Positions 44,783 to 55,396 are shown, counted from the stretch's first letter. The stretch: DNA of 64,000 nucleotides from Stenotrophomonas sp. Iso1 (GCF_027497995.1 NZ_JAODBT010000001.1:1-64000), one strand, 5' to 3'. A program made the numbers and translations. The notes: generated by a model from the sequence alone, not told the origin.

Positions 44783-46396
44783 TCAACACCGTTGCCAGCG
44801 CCACCCTTCTGCTGTGGCCTGCAGCCGCGCGCTGATGCCAATCGCCTGTAGAAAGGCTTCGTCATGTGACACCACCACCAGCGTCCCGCTGTACTGGCGC
44901 AGCAGCGATTCCAATGCGGTCAGCGCATCCAGGTCGAGGTGATTGCCGGGCTCATCCAGCAGCAACAGCTGGGCCGATGGATCTGCATACAGCGCGCAGG
45001 CCAGTGCTGCCTTCAGTCGCTGACCGCCACTGAGCTGCGCCGACGGCAGCTGTACCTGGGTTGCATCCAGCCCCAGCAAAGACAAGCGGCTGCGTAGCTC
45101 ACCCTCTTCCATCTGCAGGTTGCGCGCACGCACGCCCTCCAAAGCGCTGAGGTGGGCGGGCAACAGTTCCAACTGCTGATCCAGCAACGCCGCCGGTACA
45201 TGCAACTGTGCCTCACCCGCGAGCGGGGCCAATTGTCCGGCGAGCACTTTCAACAGCGTTGATTTGCCCGCGCCATTGATGCCGCTGACCGCGACGCGCT
45301 CGCCACGGCGCAAGGCCAGATCCAGACAGTGAAGCGGCTCAGCGACATAGGGCAGCTGCACGTGTTGCAGGCGCGCGACCCATTCGGGCGCGGTCCTCTC
45401 CAACAACGGTGGCAACAGCACCGGCGCAGGTTCGTCGATCTGCGCCTGCGCCTGGCGGACGGCATCGTGCAGGGTTTCGTGTCGCTGCTGCAGTTGTTGT
45501 TTGGCTTTGCCCACGCTGGCCTGCGCGCGCTGCCTCGCCAAGCCAAGCAGGATCGGCGCCTGATTGGCCGTGGCGGCTTCGCGGTTGCCGCGTGCGCTGC
45601 GCTGCTCCAACCGCTGCCGTTGCGCATTCAGCGCCTGCTCGCCCTTTCGGCGTTCCTGCCTGCGTTGCTGCAACTGGGTTTCCGCCGCTGCTTTCTCCAC
45701 AGCACGCGTCTGTGCATAACGTTCATGGTTGCCGCCGTGGCTGCGCAGCCCTTGCGGCGACAATTCGACGATGCGCTGCACGTGGTCCAGCAGCAACCGG
45801 TCATGGCTGACCAGCAGATAGCCCTGCCCGCGCTGTATGAGTTGCTGCTGCAGCCATTGCCGGCCGGCCAGATCAAGATGATTGCTGGGCTCGTCGAGGA
45901 TCAGCAGCTCCGCCGGTTGCAGCAACGCACCTACCAACGCGACGCGCATGCGTTGCCCGCCGCTCAAGTTGTCCACAGGCATATCGACATCCATGCCTGG
46001 CAGGCCGGCTTCGGCCAACGCCTGCTGCAGGTTGTCGCACATGGTCCATTGCTCACCCACGGCATCGAAATCGGCTTGCTGCGTGCTGCCGGCTTCGATC
46101 CGGCGCAATGCATCCACCACGTTATCCACAGCCGCAAGTTCGGCGATGCGTTGGCCGGCGGCTGCGGTCACCTGCTGGGCGAGGTAATGCACCCGACCGA
46201 TTCGCCGGCATTGCCCGGCACTGGGTTCGCGCAGGCCGGCCAACAACTGCGCCAATACGGATTTGCCCACGCCATTGCGCCCGACCAAGCCCGTGGGGCG
46301 GGCGTCGAACTGCGCGTTGAGGTCGGAGAAAAGGCAGCGCCCATCGGGCGTGTGCCAAGCGACGCTGTCCAGCGTCAACGATACGGTTGTCGTCAT
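44783..46396 (-). CDS. ABC-F family ATPase
   Basis: A 537-residue soluble protein with two ABC domains and no membrane segments. Walker A motifs are GRNGVGKS and GINGAGKST, signatures LSGGQRMRVAL and LSGGQRLKAAL, Walker B LLILDEPSNHLDL and LLLLDEPGNHLDL, and a basic, Gln/Arg-rich linker lies between. ABC-F proteins act on ribosomes; some give antibiotic resistance by target protection, others tune translation. ATG at 46396 with GGAA six bases ahead; an ATG at 46407 is possible. Which subgroup it belongs to is not clear from reading. Confidence 0.9.
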   Translation of the reverse strand: MTTTVSLTLDSVAWHTPDGRCLFSDLNAQFDARPTGLVGRNGVGKSVLAQLLAGLREPSAGQCRRIGRVHYLAQQVTAAAGQRIAELAAVDNVVDALRRIEAGSTQQADFDAVGEQWTMCDNLQQALAEAGLPGMDVDMPVDNLSGGQRMRVALVGALLQPAELLILDEPSNHLDLAGRQWLQQQLIQRGQGYLLVSHDRLLLDHVQRIVELSPQGLRSHGGNHERYAQTRAVEKAAAETQLQQRRQERRKGEQALNAQRQRLEQRSARGNREAATANQAPILLGLARQRAQASVGKAKQQLQQRHETLHDAVRQAQAQIDEPAPVLLPPLLERTAPEWVARLQHVQLPYVAEPLHCLDLALRRGERVAVSGINGAGKSTLLKVLAGQLAPLAGEAQLHVPAALLDQQLELLPAHLSALEGVRARNLQMEEGELRSRLSLLGLDATQVQLPSAQLSGGQRLKAALACALYADPSAQLLLLDEPGNHLDLDALTALESLLRQYSGTLVVVSHDEAFLQAIGISARLQATAEGWRWQRC

Positions 46397-46599
46397 GCGT
46401 TGTTCCATCGATGCCCGAAGCACCCAGCCGCCAACGGCAGCAGGGACTGAAAGGGACCGTCATTCAGACGGGGGCATCAATAGCGCATTGGACTGGCTCC
46501 ACAGGCGGGGGAATCCCGTAACGGGGCATAGGCTAACGGCGGGAAACCCAACTGTCAGTAACCGGCGGCGCATTCCCGTCATGCACCGCCGGTGGCCAC

Positions 46600-46992
46600 T
46601 CAGGCCTGAGCCGTGCTTGGCCAATGTGCGGCGCACAGCTTGTTGCCAGCCGGATCGCGCAGATAGGCCAGATACAACGGCCCGAACGGGCTCTGCCGTG
46701 GGCCCGGTGGGTCTTCGATGCTGACGCCCCCCTGGCCGACACCGGCGGCATGCCAAGCGTCCACTTCTTCCGGGTTGACGCAGCTGAAACCGATGGTGCT
46801 GCCATTGGCATACGTGGCCGCTTCGCCGTTGCGCGGGTGACCGAGGATCAGCAATGCGCCGTTGTGGCGGTAGACCACCCTGCCTTTCGGATCGACGAAG
46901 CCCGGCTTTGCACCGAGCGCGCCAAGCAGCGCGTCGTAGAACGCCTTGGACGTTTCGATGTCATTGGCCCCCACCGCGATGTGCGAAAACAT
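46600..46992 (-). CDS. VOC (glyoxalase/bleomycin-resistance fold) protein
   Basis: A 130-residue protein of the vicinal oxygen chelate fold: FSHIAVGANDIETSKAFYDALLGALG at the start and PFGPLYLAYLRDPAGNKLCAAH at the end, the usual paired beta-alpha modules. AGGAGGG lies five bases before the ATG at 46992. Substrate unknown; members include glyoxalases, dioxygenases and drug-binding proteins. It lies 58 bases downstream of the mnmE stop on the same strand reading away, so it does not clearly belong to that unit. Confidence 0.87.
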   Translation of the reverse strand: MFSHIAVGANDIETSKAFYDALLGALGAKPGFVDPKGRVVYRHNGALLILGHPRNGEAATYANGSTIGFSCVNPEEVDAWHAAGVGQGGVSIEDPPGPRQSPFGPLYLAYLRDPAGNKLCAAHWPSTAQA

Positions 46993-47050
46993 GCGTACCC
47001 TCCTGACTGTTGTTTGCCCTTGCCCACTCGGGCCGGTTGATCCGTCTGCA

Positions 47051-48400
47051 TTACTTGCCGATGCAGAAGCTCGAAAAAATCTTCCCCAGCAAGTCATCGG
47101 CGGTCATCCGCCCGGTGATCTCGCCCAGTGCGTCGTGCGCCAGGCGCAGTTCTTCCGCCGCCAGCTCCAGATGGTCGTACTGAAGCTGCGTGGCCGCCAT
47201 TTCCAGATGGTCGGCGGCGCTGATGATGGCTTCGACATGACGCAAGCGTGCGGAGAACTCCCCCTGCATGCCCTCGCCCGCACCATCGCTGGCAATTTCG
47301 CGCAGGCGCGCGTGCAGGTGTTCCAGCCCTTCACCGCTGGCGGCCGACAACGCGATGCTGTCTTGGCCCAGATCCTGCGGCCACTGCGGTAGCAGATCGC
47401 TCTTGTTGAAGATCCACAGCTGACGCGCGGCCTGGGCAGCCGCATCACCAATCGCCAGGCGGCCTGCTTCGGGGTCGCGCGCATCCAACACGACAATGGC
47501 CAGGTCCGCGCGCTGCATCTCGGCGCGCGCGCGGCGCATGCCTTCGCGTTCAATGGCATCGCCGCCTTCGCGAAGGCCGGCAGTATCCACCAGCTCCAGT
47601 TCCAGACCGTCGATGCGAATGGTTTCGCGCAGCGTGTCGCGGGTGGTACCGGCGATGTCGGTGACGATGGCGCGTTCGCTGCCGGCCAAGGCATTGAGCA
47701 ACGAGCTCTTGCCGGCATTGGGTGGGCCGATCAGCACCGCGTGCAGGCCATCGCGCAGCTTGCGGCCACGCTCGGCGTCGACCCGCAGTTGCGCCAGCAG
47801 CGCGCGCGCTTGTTCCACGCCCGCCCGCACCTGCGCGCCGCCAAGCGTATCCAGTGGTTCATCCGCGAAATCGATGGCAGCTTCGACATGGATGCGCAGG
47901 CGCACGAGTTGCTCGCCCACTTCTTCCACACGCCGCGAGAACACACCGTCCAGCGAACGCCGCGCAGCACGCGCAGCGCGCACGTCACCGGCGGCGATCA
48001 GATCGGCGATGGCTTCGGCCTGAGCCAGATCCACCTTGCCGTTGAGGAATGCCCGCTCGCTGAACTCACCCGCGCGCGCCTGACGCGCACCCAGTTCAAT
48101 GCAGCGGGCCAGCAGTTGTCGCAATACCACGGGGCTGCCGTGGCCCTGCAGCTCCACCACGTCCTCGCCGGTAAAGCTGCGCGGACCAGGGAAATACAGG
48201 GCAATGCCGTCGTCAATCACATCCGCGGCGGCATCGCGAAACGTTGCGTAATGCGCGTGCCGTGGCTTGAGCGATGGACACCCCAACGCAACCGCAATGC
48301 GCAGCGATTGCGGGCCGGACACGCGCAGCATGCCGACGCCGCCCGCTGCCGCACCGGTGGCAATGGCAACAATGGTTTCGCCTGTGGACAAGTGGCTCAT
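47051..48400 (-). CDS. mnmE: tRNA modification GTPase MnmE
   Basis: A 449-residue protein: N-terminal tetrahydrofolate-binding domain ([21 protein letters not shown]), helical domain, a G domain with [32 protein letters not shown] and NKSD, and the conserved C-terminal CIGK. With MnmG it makes 5-carboxymethylaminomethyl uridine at the tRNA wobble position. Its start codon lies three bases after the stop of the deacetylase-caspase gene, so it is likely translated from the same message. Confidence 0.97.
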   Translation of the reverse strand: MSHLSTGETIVAIATGAAAGGVGMLRVSGPQSLRIAVALGCPSLKPRHAHYATFRDAAADVIDDGIALYFPGPRSFTGEDVVELQGHGSPVVLRQLLARCIELGARQARAGEFSERAFLNGKVDLAQAEAIADLIAAGDVRAARAARRSLDGVFSRRVEEVGEQLVRLRIHVEAAIDFADEPLDTLGGAQVRAGVEQARALLAQLRVDAERGRKLRDGLHAVLIGPPNAGKSSLLNALAGSERAIVTDIAGTTRDTLRETIRIDGLELELVDTAGLREGGDAIEREGMRRARAEMQRADLAIVVLDARDPEAGRLAIGDAAAQAARQLWIFNKSDLLPQWPQDLGQDSIALSAASGEGLEHLHARLREIASDGAGEGMQGEFSARLRHVEAIISAADHLEMAATQLQYDHLELAAEELRLAHDALGEITGRMTADDLLGKIFSSFCIGK

Positions 48401-48403
48401 GGC

Positions 48404-51085
48404 TTACAGCTTCTGCAATTGAGAACGCGCCTGCGCTGCGCCGCTGCCTTGCGGCTGCAGCTCCAGGTAGGTGGTGTACGCCTGCTTCGACCGGGCCTTG
48501 TCACCCACATGGAAATAGGCATCGCCCAGGTTGAGATAGGCCACCGCACGCGAAGGATCGATCTTCAATGTGTTTTCCAACCAGCGTGCCGCTTCGGCAT
48601 ACCGTTGCTGGCGGTAATACACAAAGCCAAGGTTGTTCGCGGCCAGGGCGAAATCCGGCCGCAGCTTCAGTGCTTCGGTGAACTGCGCGACGGCTTCGTC
48701 GTAACGCTTCTCGCGATACAACTGCAGGCCGCGATCATTGGCCTGCTGCGCGCGCTGGCGGTCCGATGTCGGCGCCGCCGCCGGCACCACCAGCGTGTTC
48801 TTGCCACCCTGCAGATCGGCTACGGTCACTGGCGCTTCGCCTTCCGCCTTGGCGTCCTGCACCGCGTCGACACGGTTGTTGAGCGCGATGGCTTCAGCTG
48901 ACAACTGAGCCGTATCGGCGTTGAGAAATTCCTGGCTGTCCGGCACCTGGAACACGAACTCACCACCCTGCGAACCCGGTAGGCTGCCGAACGCCGGCGT
49001 CTGTTGCGATACCGCCGACACCGCCGGCGCTACATAGGCGGCCAGTTCGGTACCGGTGATCAAACCGTCGCCATTGAGGTCACCCTTGCCACCCAGCGCC
49101 TGCAACAGGACCCAGGTGAATACCGAATGCCCATTCGGGCCACTGTCGGCCACCTGTTGATCGGCGCCGCCGGCGGTGAGCATCTGCCGCGCGCTGCGAC
49201 GTGCGTTCTCGCGCAGGAACGAAGAAGAAGACGCACCGGCACGGGTCAAACCCAAACCGCTGTAGCAGGCATCCATCACGAACATCACGTGCTTTGCCTG
49301 CATGCTTTCGGCAATGTTCTGGATGTCAGTCATGGCGATGGCATCGGTGGCGAATTCATTGGGATCCGAATCCACCGGAATGATGTAACCCAGGTCGCGC
49401 CCGGAAGCGAGCTGACGGGTAGCACCATGGCCGGCAAAGAACACGAACACACGGTCATTCTTGCCAGTGCGCTCATCGGCCAGGCGATCATGGAACGCGG
49501 CCAGGATGTTGTTGCGCGTGGCCTGCTGGTTCTTCAGCACGATCACCTGCGAGGACGGAAAACCGAACTGCCCCGTCAGCGTATCGGCGATGGATTGCGC
49601 ATCACGGCCGGCGTATTCGAGCTTCGGCCACTTGGCGTACTCATCGATGCCAATGACAATCGCCCAGGATTTCTCGTAGCCGGTGGTGATGGCGGCACCG
49701 CTGCTCGCCCCTTTGCGCGCGCGGCTGACGCTGAAATCACGGCCATTCCAACCGGCAAACTGATAACCATCGGCGATCAGGCGGTCCAGGATCTGCGGCA
49801 GCGCCTTCACTGCGCGATCGTGGATGTCATGGAACAGGATGATGCCCTTCTGTTCCTTCTGTACCTGGTCGACCACGCGCTGCACGATCGATTCCGGCAC
49901 CGGGTCGGCCCAGTCCATCGAATCGATGTTCCACATGATCGACTTCAAGCCGGCTTCGTTCAGCAGCTGCAGGCCTTCGGCATTGCGCGCGCCATAGGGA
50001 AAACGGAACAGCGGCGCGCGCCGGTTATCCACACCCTTGAGCAACGTGTCGGTGCCGAGCACCTGCTCACGCAACGCATCGCCGCTGGTGCGCGACAGCT
50101 GCGCGTGGGTAAGGCTGTGGTTGCCCACCGCATAGCCCTGCTCCATCAAGTTGCGGCTGATACCGGCCATCGGCCCCAGCTTTACTTTGCCATCGGCCTG
50201 CACCGCGCCCAGGTTGCGGCCCACTTCAAAGAACACACCGGGCACGTCGTAACGCTTGAGGATGGCGACCACGTCGTCGGTGTAGGCCTTGTGCGGGCCA
50301 TCATCGAACGTCAGCACTACCGTCTTGGCCGGTAGATCACGGCCGAAGATTTCGCGCTCGCTGTCTTTCATCGACATCGGGTACGGCTCGATCACACCGT
50401 AGTCGCGCAGAATCGCTTCGCGGCTGTAGTGCGTGTGCAGGTGCGCGATGTAGTCATCCCACTTTTCGCGCTTGAGTTCGATGGCACGGGTGCGCTCGAA
50501 ACGGCTGAAAATGCGGGTGATTTCCTGGTTGTAGTTGCGCTCGATCTCATCCAGCGCTTCCAGATCCTCGCCGATGCGCTGGTGCAGCTTCACTGCCGGC
50601 AACGACGAATCTGCACCCACGCGCTCATGCAGGTCGCGCAGGATTTCACGGAACGCCAGACGATCGGCGTCGTACAACTCCGGCGACGATTCGATGTAAT
50701 CCAGCACCGTACCCAATGTGGCAAAACGTTGTGGACTGGCGCTACGCAGCAACGTGTCGAACTGTGCAGCGATGGCCAGGCGTTGCTCCAGACCGTCGTG
50801 GAACAACTGCTGGCCAACGCGGCTGGACGTCGTGCGGTCATCAACCGACTGCTGCGTTTCATCGGCCAACAGCACGATGATCCGGCGATGCCCATCAAGC
50901 AGTTTCTGCAGCGACGTCAGCAACGGTGCTGCTGCAGGATCGGCCACCGCGGCCGCCCGGGCGCTGGGTTGGGTCACGGTCTCCGGCGCCGGTATTGCAC
51001 CTTCGTTCTTGCTGCAGGCGGCAATGGCCAGTGTCAGCAGCAGTGAGGGCAACAACAAGCGGGGCGACAACGACACACGGGGCAT
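48404..51085 (-). CDS. Lipoprotein joining polysaccharide deacetylase, caspase-like peptidase and TPR domains
   Basis: An 893-residue protein. Lipobox LAIAAC puts Cys24 as the lipid anchor. Residues about 40-240 are helical and unassigned. A NodB polysaccharide deacetylase follows (about 250-445): TFDDGPH, NHSLTH, RFPYGARN, SMDWADP and LFHDIHD are all intact. A C14 caspase-like domain follows (about 470-720) with catalytic His in FVFFAGHG near 551, Cys in VMDACYSG near 606, and the EF-hand-like DLNGDGLITGTEL. TPR repeats end the protein (about 782-893). ATG at 51085. It lies between yidC and mnmE, which are neighbours in most relatives. Substrates of both enzymes are unknown. Confidence 0.87.
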   Translation of the reverse strand: MPRVSLSPRLLLPSLLLTLAIAACSKNEGAIPAPETVTQPSARAAAVADPAAAPLLTSLQKLLDGHRRIIVLLADETQQSVDDRTTSSRVGQQLFHDGLEQRLAIAAQFDTLLRSASPQRFATLGTVLDYIESSPELYDADRLAFREILRDLHERVGADSSLPAVKLHQRIGEDLEALDEIERNYNQEITRIFSRFERTRAIELKREKWDDYIAHLHTHYSREAILRDYGVIEPYPMSMKDSEREIFGRDLPAKTVVLTFDDGPHKAYTDDVVAILKRYDVPGVFFEVGRNLGAVQADGKVKLGPMAGISRNLMEQGYAVGNHSLTHAQLSRTSGDALREQVLGTDTLLKGVDNRRAPLFRFPYGARNAEGLQLLNEAGLKSIMWNIDSMDWADPVPESIVQRVVDQVQKEQKGIILFHDIHDRAVKALPQILDRLIADGYQFAGWNGRDFSVSRARKGASSGAAITTGYEKSWAIVIGIDEYAKWPKLEYAGRDAQSIADTLTGQFGFPSSQVIVLKNQQATRNNILAAFHDRLADERTGKNDRVFVFFAGHGATRQLASGRDLGYIIPVDSDPNEFATDAIAMTDIQNIAESMQAKHVMFVMDACYSGLGLTRAGASSSSFLRENARRSARQMLTAGGADQQVADSGPNGHSVFTWVLLQALGGKGDLNGDGLITGTELAAYVAPAVSAVSQQTPAFGSLPGSQGGEFVFQVPDSQEFLNADTAQLSAEAIALNNRVDAVQDAKAEGEAPVTVADLQGGKNTLVVPAAAPTSDRQRAQQANDRGLQLYREKRYDEAVAQFTEALKLRPDFALAANNLGFVYYRQQRYAEAARWLENTLKIDPSRAVAYLNLGDAYFHVGDKARSKQAYTTYLELQPQGSGAAQARSQLQKL

Positions 51086-51141
51086 GGCGAGCTCGGGTTC
51101 TTCAGTGGGAGCAGGTGCCGGCGATTCTAACGCCGCATGCG

Positions 51142-51163
51142 AAAAGCCCGCCTTGCGGCGGGC
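51142..51163 (-). terminator. Terminator after yidC
   Basis: Stem GCCCGCC (51146-51152) / GGCGGGC (51157-51163) with a TTGC loop; on the minus strand it is followed by TTTT. It begins nine bases after the yidC stop, so yidC and the deacetylase-caspase gene may be separate transcripts. Confidence 0.8.
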
Positions 51164-51171
51164 TTTTGCGA

Positions 51172-52875
51172 TTACTTGGCTTCGACCTTGGCCGGGACAT
51201 CCTGGCCGTGCTTCTTGATCATCAACCATTGCTGCAGGAGGCTCAGGCTACCGTTGACCACCCAGTAAAGCACCAGACCGGCCGGCATGAAGGCCATCAT
51301 CACACCAAATACCAACGGCATGAACTGCATCATCTTCTGCTGCATCGGGTCCATGCCCACGGCCGGCGTCAGCTTCTGGGTGAACCACATCACTGCGATG
51401 TTGATCAGCGGCAGGATGAAGAACGGGTCACGCGCGGTCAGGTCCTGGATCCAACCCATCCACGGTGCCTGACGCAGCTCCACCGACTCCACCAGCACCC
51501 AGTACAGGGCGAAGAAGATCGGCATCTGGATCAGCAGCGGCAAGCAGCCGCCCAGCGGGTTGATCTTTTCCTTCTTGTACAGCTCCATCATCGCTGTCTG
51601 GAACTTCTGCTTGTCGTCGCCGTAGCGCTCCTTCAGCTGCGCGATGCGGGGCTGGAATTTGCGCATCTTGGCCTGCGACTTGAACTGCGCATTGGCCAGC
51701 GGGAACAGCACCATCTTCAACAGGATCACCAGGCCGACAATCGCCCAGCCCCAGTTGCCGACCAGCTTGTGCACCTGGTTCAACACCCAGAACAGGCCCT
51801 GGCCAATCACCGCCATCAACGAGAAGCGGCTGTAGTCGACCACGCGGTCCAGGCCCTTTACATCTTCCTTGGCGATCTGGTTGACCAGCTTCGGGCCCAC
51901 CCACAGGCGCGCCTGGGTGCTGACCTTCTGCCCCGGGGCCACGGTGAAGCCCGGACCACGCGCTTCGATCACATGACGTGGACCGTTCTGTTCCAGCAGA
52001 TACAACGAAGACTGGTCAGCCTGAGGAATCCACGCGGTGAAGAAGTGGTGCTGCAGCATTGCCGCCCAACCACCGGTGATGGTGCGGTTGAGTTTGCCGT
52101 CGTCCAGGAAGTCCGCAAACGCGCGGCGCTCGTAACCTTCTTCCGGGCTGTACCAAGTCGCGCCGTTGAAGCTGAAGGAGTCCGGATTGGTCATGCCCTT
52201 GGTGATCACCGGCGGCACGCGGTCGAGCTTGCGGAACACATAGCCCTGCCACGGCGTGGTGCCGGCATTGACCACTTCATCCTTCACGCTGATGGCGTAA
52301 TCGCCACGCTTGAAGGTGTAGGTACGGTGGATGCTGACGCCATTGGGGCCATTCCATACGAACGGCACCTGCACTTCAGCCTGGCCATCGGCCAGCGCCA
52401 CGTCGGTGACGCCCTGTGCCGGCTGGAAGCCGGTGGCACCGGGGACCGGCGCGTTGGTCTGGCTGGCCCAACCGGCGGTGGCGCTGTACGGATGCGCCTT
52501 GTCTTCGGTCAGCAGCTGCACCGGCGGGCTGCCGGCAGCCTTGGTCTGCGGGAACTGCAGCAGATCGGCGTCGAGCACGCTGCGGCCATCCAGCACCAGC
52601 TTGAGCACGTCGGTGGTGACCGTGATACGCGGGGCGGCGGCCGTGGTGGTTGCTTCCACGCCTGCAGCGGCCGGCGCCTGGCCCGGCACATTGGCCTGCG
52701 GCACGTTACCGGCGGTTGGCGGTGCCAGGTCCGCATCGGTGGCCGCTGGCACGGCCAGCTGAGTTGCGGCAACGGTGGCCGGATCCGGCGCGTTCTGCTC
52801 GCGACCCCATTCCATCCACAGCAGCACCGCCACCATCAGCCAGGCAAAAATCAGGAATACACGGGTCTGGTTCAT
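51172..52875 (-). CDS. yidC: Membrane protein insertase YidC
   Basis: A 567-residue insertase: N-terminal helix ([19 protein letters not shown]), a large periplasmic domain, and the conserved C-terminal core with five helices ([87 protein letters not shown] region). It inserts proteins into the inner membrane alone or with Sec. The ATG shares one base with the rnpA stop (TGATG), so the two are translationally coupled. The yidD gene usually found between them is absent. Confidence 0.97.
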   Translation of the reverse strand: MNQTRVFLIFAWLMVAVLLWMEWGREQNAPDPATVAATQLAVPAATDADLAPPTAGNVPQANVPGQAPAAAGVEATTTAAAPRITVTTDVLKLVLDGRSVLDADLLQFPQTKAAGSPPVQLLTEDKAHPYSATAGWASQTNAPVPGATGFQPAQGVTDVALADGQAEVQVPFVWNGPNGVSIHRTYTFKRGDYAISVKDEVVNAGTTPWQGYVFRKLDRVPPVITKGMTNPDSFSFNGATWYSPEEGYERRAFADFLDDGKLNRTITGGWAAMLQHHFFTAWIPQADQSSLYLLEQNGPRHVIEARGPGFTVAPGQKVSTQARLWVGPKLVNQIAKEDVKGLDRVVDYSRFSLMAVIGQGLFWVLNQVHKLVGNWGWAIVGLVILLKMVLFPLANAQFKSQAKMRKFQPRIAQLKERYGDDKQKFQTAMMELYKKEKINPLGGCLPLLIQMPIFFALYWVLVESVELRQAPWMGWIQDLTARDPFFILPLINIAVMWFTQKLTPAVGMDPMQQKMMQFMPLVFGVMMAFMPAGLVLYWVVNGSLSLLQQWLMIKKHGQDVPAKVEAK

Positions 52876-53336
52876 CAGCAGGCAGGCTCGGCTCCGCCGG
52901 ATGAAGTTCCCGGCGTGTTCAAAGAAGGATGAGGATTGACGCCCTCGCGCGGCGGCATTGTGCCGCCCGGGCCCGCAGGGGGCAATGCACCTGCACGGCG
53001 CAACAGGCGTTCAAACGTCTCGCGAATCTGTTGGTTGTCAGCCGTCTTTGCCGCAGAGCGGGCAACGACGACAAAATCGCCAGAGGCCAGACACGGCAAA
53101 AGATGGCGTGTTGCATCACGCAACACACGCTTGATACGGTTACGACCGACCGCACGCGTATCGACCTTCCGTGACACAGCCATACCCAGCCGAGCAGGGG
53201 TTTCCCCTTTCAGCCAGTGGAGTGTCATCAGCGGATCGGACACACGGCGGGCGCCGTTGAAGACCGTTGAATATTCGGCACGCGTACGAACCCGCGCAGA
53301 GCGAGGGAATCGCTTGCGCGGGCAGTCACTGCTCAC
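52875..53336 (-). CDS. rnpA: Ribonuclease P protein component
   Basis: A 153-residue basic protein that helps the RNase P RNA mature tRNA 5' ends. The family core is [22 protein letters not shown] and [28 protein letters not shown], with the RNR box. The start is uncertain: GTG at 53336 gives the shortest full core; a TTG at 53378 would overlap the rpmH stop. After the core it has a roughly 40-residue Pro/Gly-rich tail (from about [13 protein letters not shown]) that runs into the yidC start. Confidence 0.92.
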   Translation of the reverse strand: MSSDCPRKRFPRSARVRTRAEYSTVFNGARRVSDPLMTLHWLKGETPARLGMAVSRKVDTRAVGRNRIKRVLRDATRHLLPCLASGDFVVVARSAAKTADNQQIRETFERLLRRAGALPPAGPGGTMPPREGVNPHPSLNTPGTSSGGAEPAC

Positions 53337-53374
53337 GATCGAATTTGCATTTGCCGCAGAGAGCGGCAACGCAA

Positions 53375-53515
53375 TCAAGCGCTGAGGACTTTGCGACCCT
53401 TGGCGCGGCGACGCGACAGAATCTTGCGGCCGTCAGCGGTCTTCATACGAGCGCGGAAGCCGTGGTCGCGCTTGCGCTTGAGGTTGCTGGGTTGGAATGT
53501 GCGCTTGGTGGCCAT
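53375..53515 (-). CDS. rpmH: Ribosomal protein bL34
   Basis: A 46-residue basic protein, [20 protein letters not shown] through [12 protein letters not shown], the whole of bL34 of the large ribosomal subunit. AGGTG precedes the ATG at 53515. It is the first gene of the leftward rpmH-rnpA-yidC unit. Confidence 0.97.
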   Translation of the reverse strand: MATKRTFQPSNLKRKRDHGFRARMKTADGRKILSRRRAKGRKVLSA

Positions 53516-53554
53516 GGGGGCACCTGTATGAATGAGACGGAAAGAACCGGAAAT

Positions 53555-53582
53555 TCTATAGACCTCCCCCCCGCCTCGTCAA
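53555..53582 (-). promoter_or_regulatory. Promoter of the rpmH-rnpA-yidC unit
   Basis: On the minus strand TTGACG (53577-53582), a 16-base G-rich spacer and TATAGA (53555-53560), 39 bases before the rpmH start. The -35 sequence and spacing equal those of the rRNA promoter at 98-125. Confidence 0.65.
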
Positions 53583-53622
53583 GCCTGTTCAGCGGATAAA
53601 GTTCACGGGCCGGTGCATAGCT

Positions 53623-53643
53623 TGTGGATGATCCTGTGAATAA
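53623..53643. promoter_or_regulatory. DnaA boxes upstream of dnaA
   Basis: TGTGAATAA (53635-53643) is the reverse of the DnaA box TTATTCACA. TGTGGATGA (53623-53631) differs from a perfect box by one base. They lie between the rpmH promoter and dnaA, where DnaA usually controls its own gene. Confidence 0.6.
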
Positions 53644-53769
53644 ATCGGGGACAAGCATTCCCGCATCCGGTCGGCGGTGGTAGTCTGCGCCATCCACTTC
53701 CCCCCTTTCCGGTCTGCGACCCGGCGGCTTTCTGCGCCCGGCTGACAAGGCCTTTGAAGACTATTTCTG

Positions 53770-55101
53770 ATGGATGCATGGTCCCTTTGTCTTGAACGTC
53801 TGGAGGCGGAATTTCCGCCTGAAGATGTCCACACCTGGTTGAAGCCCTTACAGGCCGACCAACGTGCCGACAGCCTCGTGCTGTACGCACCCAATGCCTT
53901 CATTGTCGAGCAGGTGCGCGAACGCTACCTGCCGCGCATTGCCGAATTGCTCGCCCATTTCGCCGGTTTTGGCGAGGTGATGCTGGAGATCGGCTCCCGC
54001 CCGCGTGCGCCGGAACCGGCGCCCATGGCCATACCGGCCGGGTTCCCCGTGGCACCCGCTGCACCGGTAGTGCCGTTCAACGGCAACCTGGATTCGCATT
54101 ACACCTTCACCAACTTCGTCGAAGGCCGTAGCAACCAGCTGGGTTTGGCGGCCGCATTCCAGGCGGCGCAGAAGCCGGGCGACCGCGCGCACAACCCGTT
54201 GTTGCTGTACGGCGGCACCGGCCTGGGTAAAACCCACTTGATGCTGGCGGCCGGTAATGCGATGCGCCAGGCCAATCCGTCCGCGAAAGTGCTTTATCTG
54301 CGTTCGGAACAGTTCTTCAGCGCCATGATCCGGGCGCTGCAGGAAAAAACCATGGACCAGTTCAAGCGCCAGTTCCAACAGGTGGACGCGCTGCTGATCG
54401 ACGATATCCAGTTCTTTGCCGGCAAGGACCGTACCCAGGAAGAGTTTTTCCACACCTTCAACGCGTTGTTCGATGGCAAGCAGCAGATCATCCTGACCTG
54501 CGACCGCTATCCGCGCGAAGTAGAAGGCCTGGAAGCACGGTTGAAGTCGCGTTTGGCATGGGGCCTGTCAGTGGCCATCGAGCCGCCCGATTTTGAAACC
54601 CGTGCTGCCATCGTGCTGGCAAAAGCCCTGGAACGTGGCGCTATCATCCCGGATGACGTGGCTTTTTTGATCGCCAAGAAGATGCGCTCCAACGTGCGTG
54701 ATCTGGAAGGCGCGCTCAACACACTGACCGCGCGCGCCAATTTCACCGGGCGTGCCATCACAACTGAATTTGCCCAGGAAACCCTGCGCGATCTGCTGCG
54801 TGCGCAGCAGCAGGCGATCAGCATTCCGAACATCCAGAAGATCGTGGCTGACTACTACGGGCTGCAGATCAAGGATCTGCTGTCCAAGCGTCGCACCCGT
54901 TCGCTGGCCCGTCCGCGTCAGGTGGCCATGGCGCTGACCAAGGAGCTGACCGAACACAGCTTGCCGGAAATTGGCGATGCCTTTGCCGGCCGCGACCACA
55001 CCACCGTGCTGCACGCCTGCCGCCAGATCAGAACGCTGATGGAAGCCGACGGCAAGTTGCGTGAGGACTGGGACAAGCTCATCCGCAAGCTCAGCGAGTA
55101 G
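53770..55101 (+). CDS. dnaA: Chromosomal replication initiator DnaA
   Basis: A 443-residue initiator: domain I ([23 protein letters not shown]), a short domain II, AAA+ domain III with Walker [14 protein letters not shown] and Walker [22 protein letters not shown], and domain IV with the DNA-binding signature [19 protein letters not shown]. It binds the DnaA boxes on both sides and opens the origin. The ribosome site is weak. It is the first gene of the rightward cluster dnaA-dnaN-recF-gyrB. Confidence 0.98.
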   Translation: MDAWSLCLERLEAEFPPEDVHTWLKPLQADQRADSLVLYAPNAFIVEQVRERYLPRIAELLAHFAGFGEVMLEIGSRPRAPEPAPMAIPAGFPVAPAAPVVPFNGNLDSHYTFTNFVEGRSNQLGLAAAFQAAQKPGDRAHNPLLLYGGTGLGKTHLMLAAGNAMRQANPSAKVLYLRSEQFFSAMIRALQEKTMDQFKRQFQQVDALLIDDIQFFAGKDRTQEEFFHTFNALFDGKQQIILTCDRYPREVEGLEARLKSRLAWGLSVAIEPPDFETRAAIVLAKALERGAIIPDDVAFLIAKKMRSNVRDLEGALNTLTARANFTGRAITTEFAQETLRDLLRAQQQAISIPNIQKIVADYYGLQIKDLLSKRRTRSLARPRQVAMALTKELTEHSLPEIGDAFAGRDHTTVLHACRQIRTLMEADGKLREDWDKLIRKLSE

Positions 55102-55190
55102 CGGTTTCGGAGAGACCGAGGGACAGGCGCATTGCCAGATTGCGTGGGTCAGTCATCAGGTCACCGGAGGTAAGGGGCGGGAAGCGAGAC

Positions 55191-55243
55191 GAATGATGCA
55201 CCGACGACGCAGAGGCGTCATCGCACAAAACGGTGCATGATTC
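55191..55243. repeat. Nested palindrome in the dnaA-dnaN region
   Basis: Outer arms GAATGATGCACCG (55191-55203) and CGGTGCATGATTC (55231-55243) pair with one mismatch. Inner arms GACGC (55206-55210) and GCGTC (55215-55219) lie between them. It could fold as a cruciform or bind a dimeric protein. Confidence 0.7.
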
Positions 55244-55396
55244 GGGGGTAAGCGCGGGAGAATCTGTGGATAAAATCAGGTTTCTTTTCGACGCTAAATT
55301 TATCCACAGCTTCACCCTCCGGTTCCGGGCCAGTAGTACAAGGGTTTCAATGTGTATAAACCCTTTTAAAACAAACAGTTAAGTTGGTTTTAGGCC

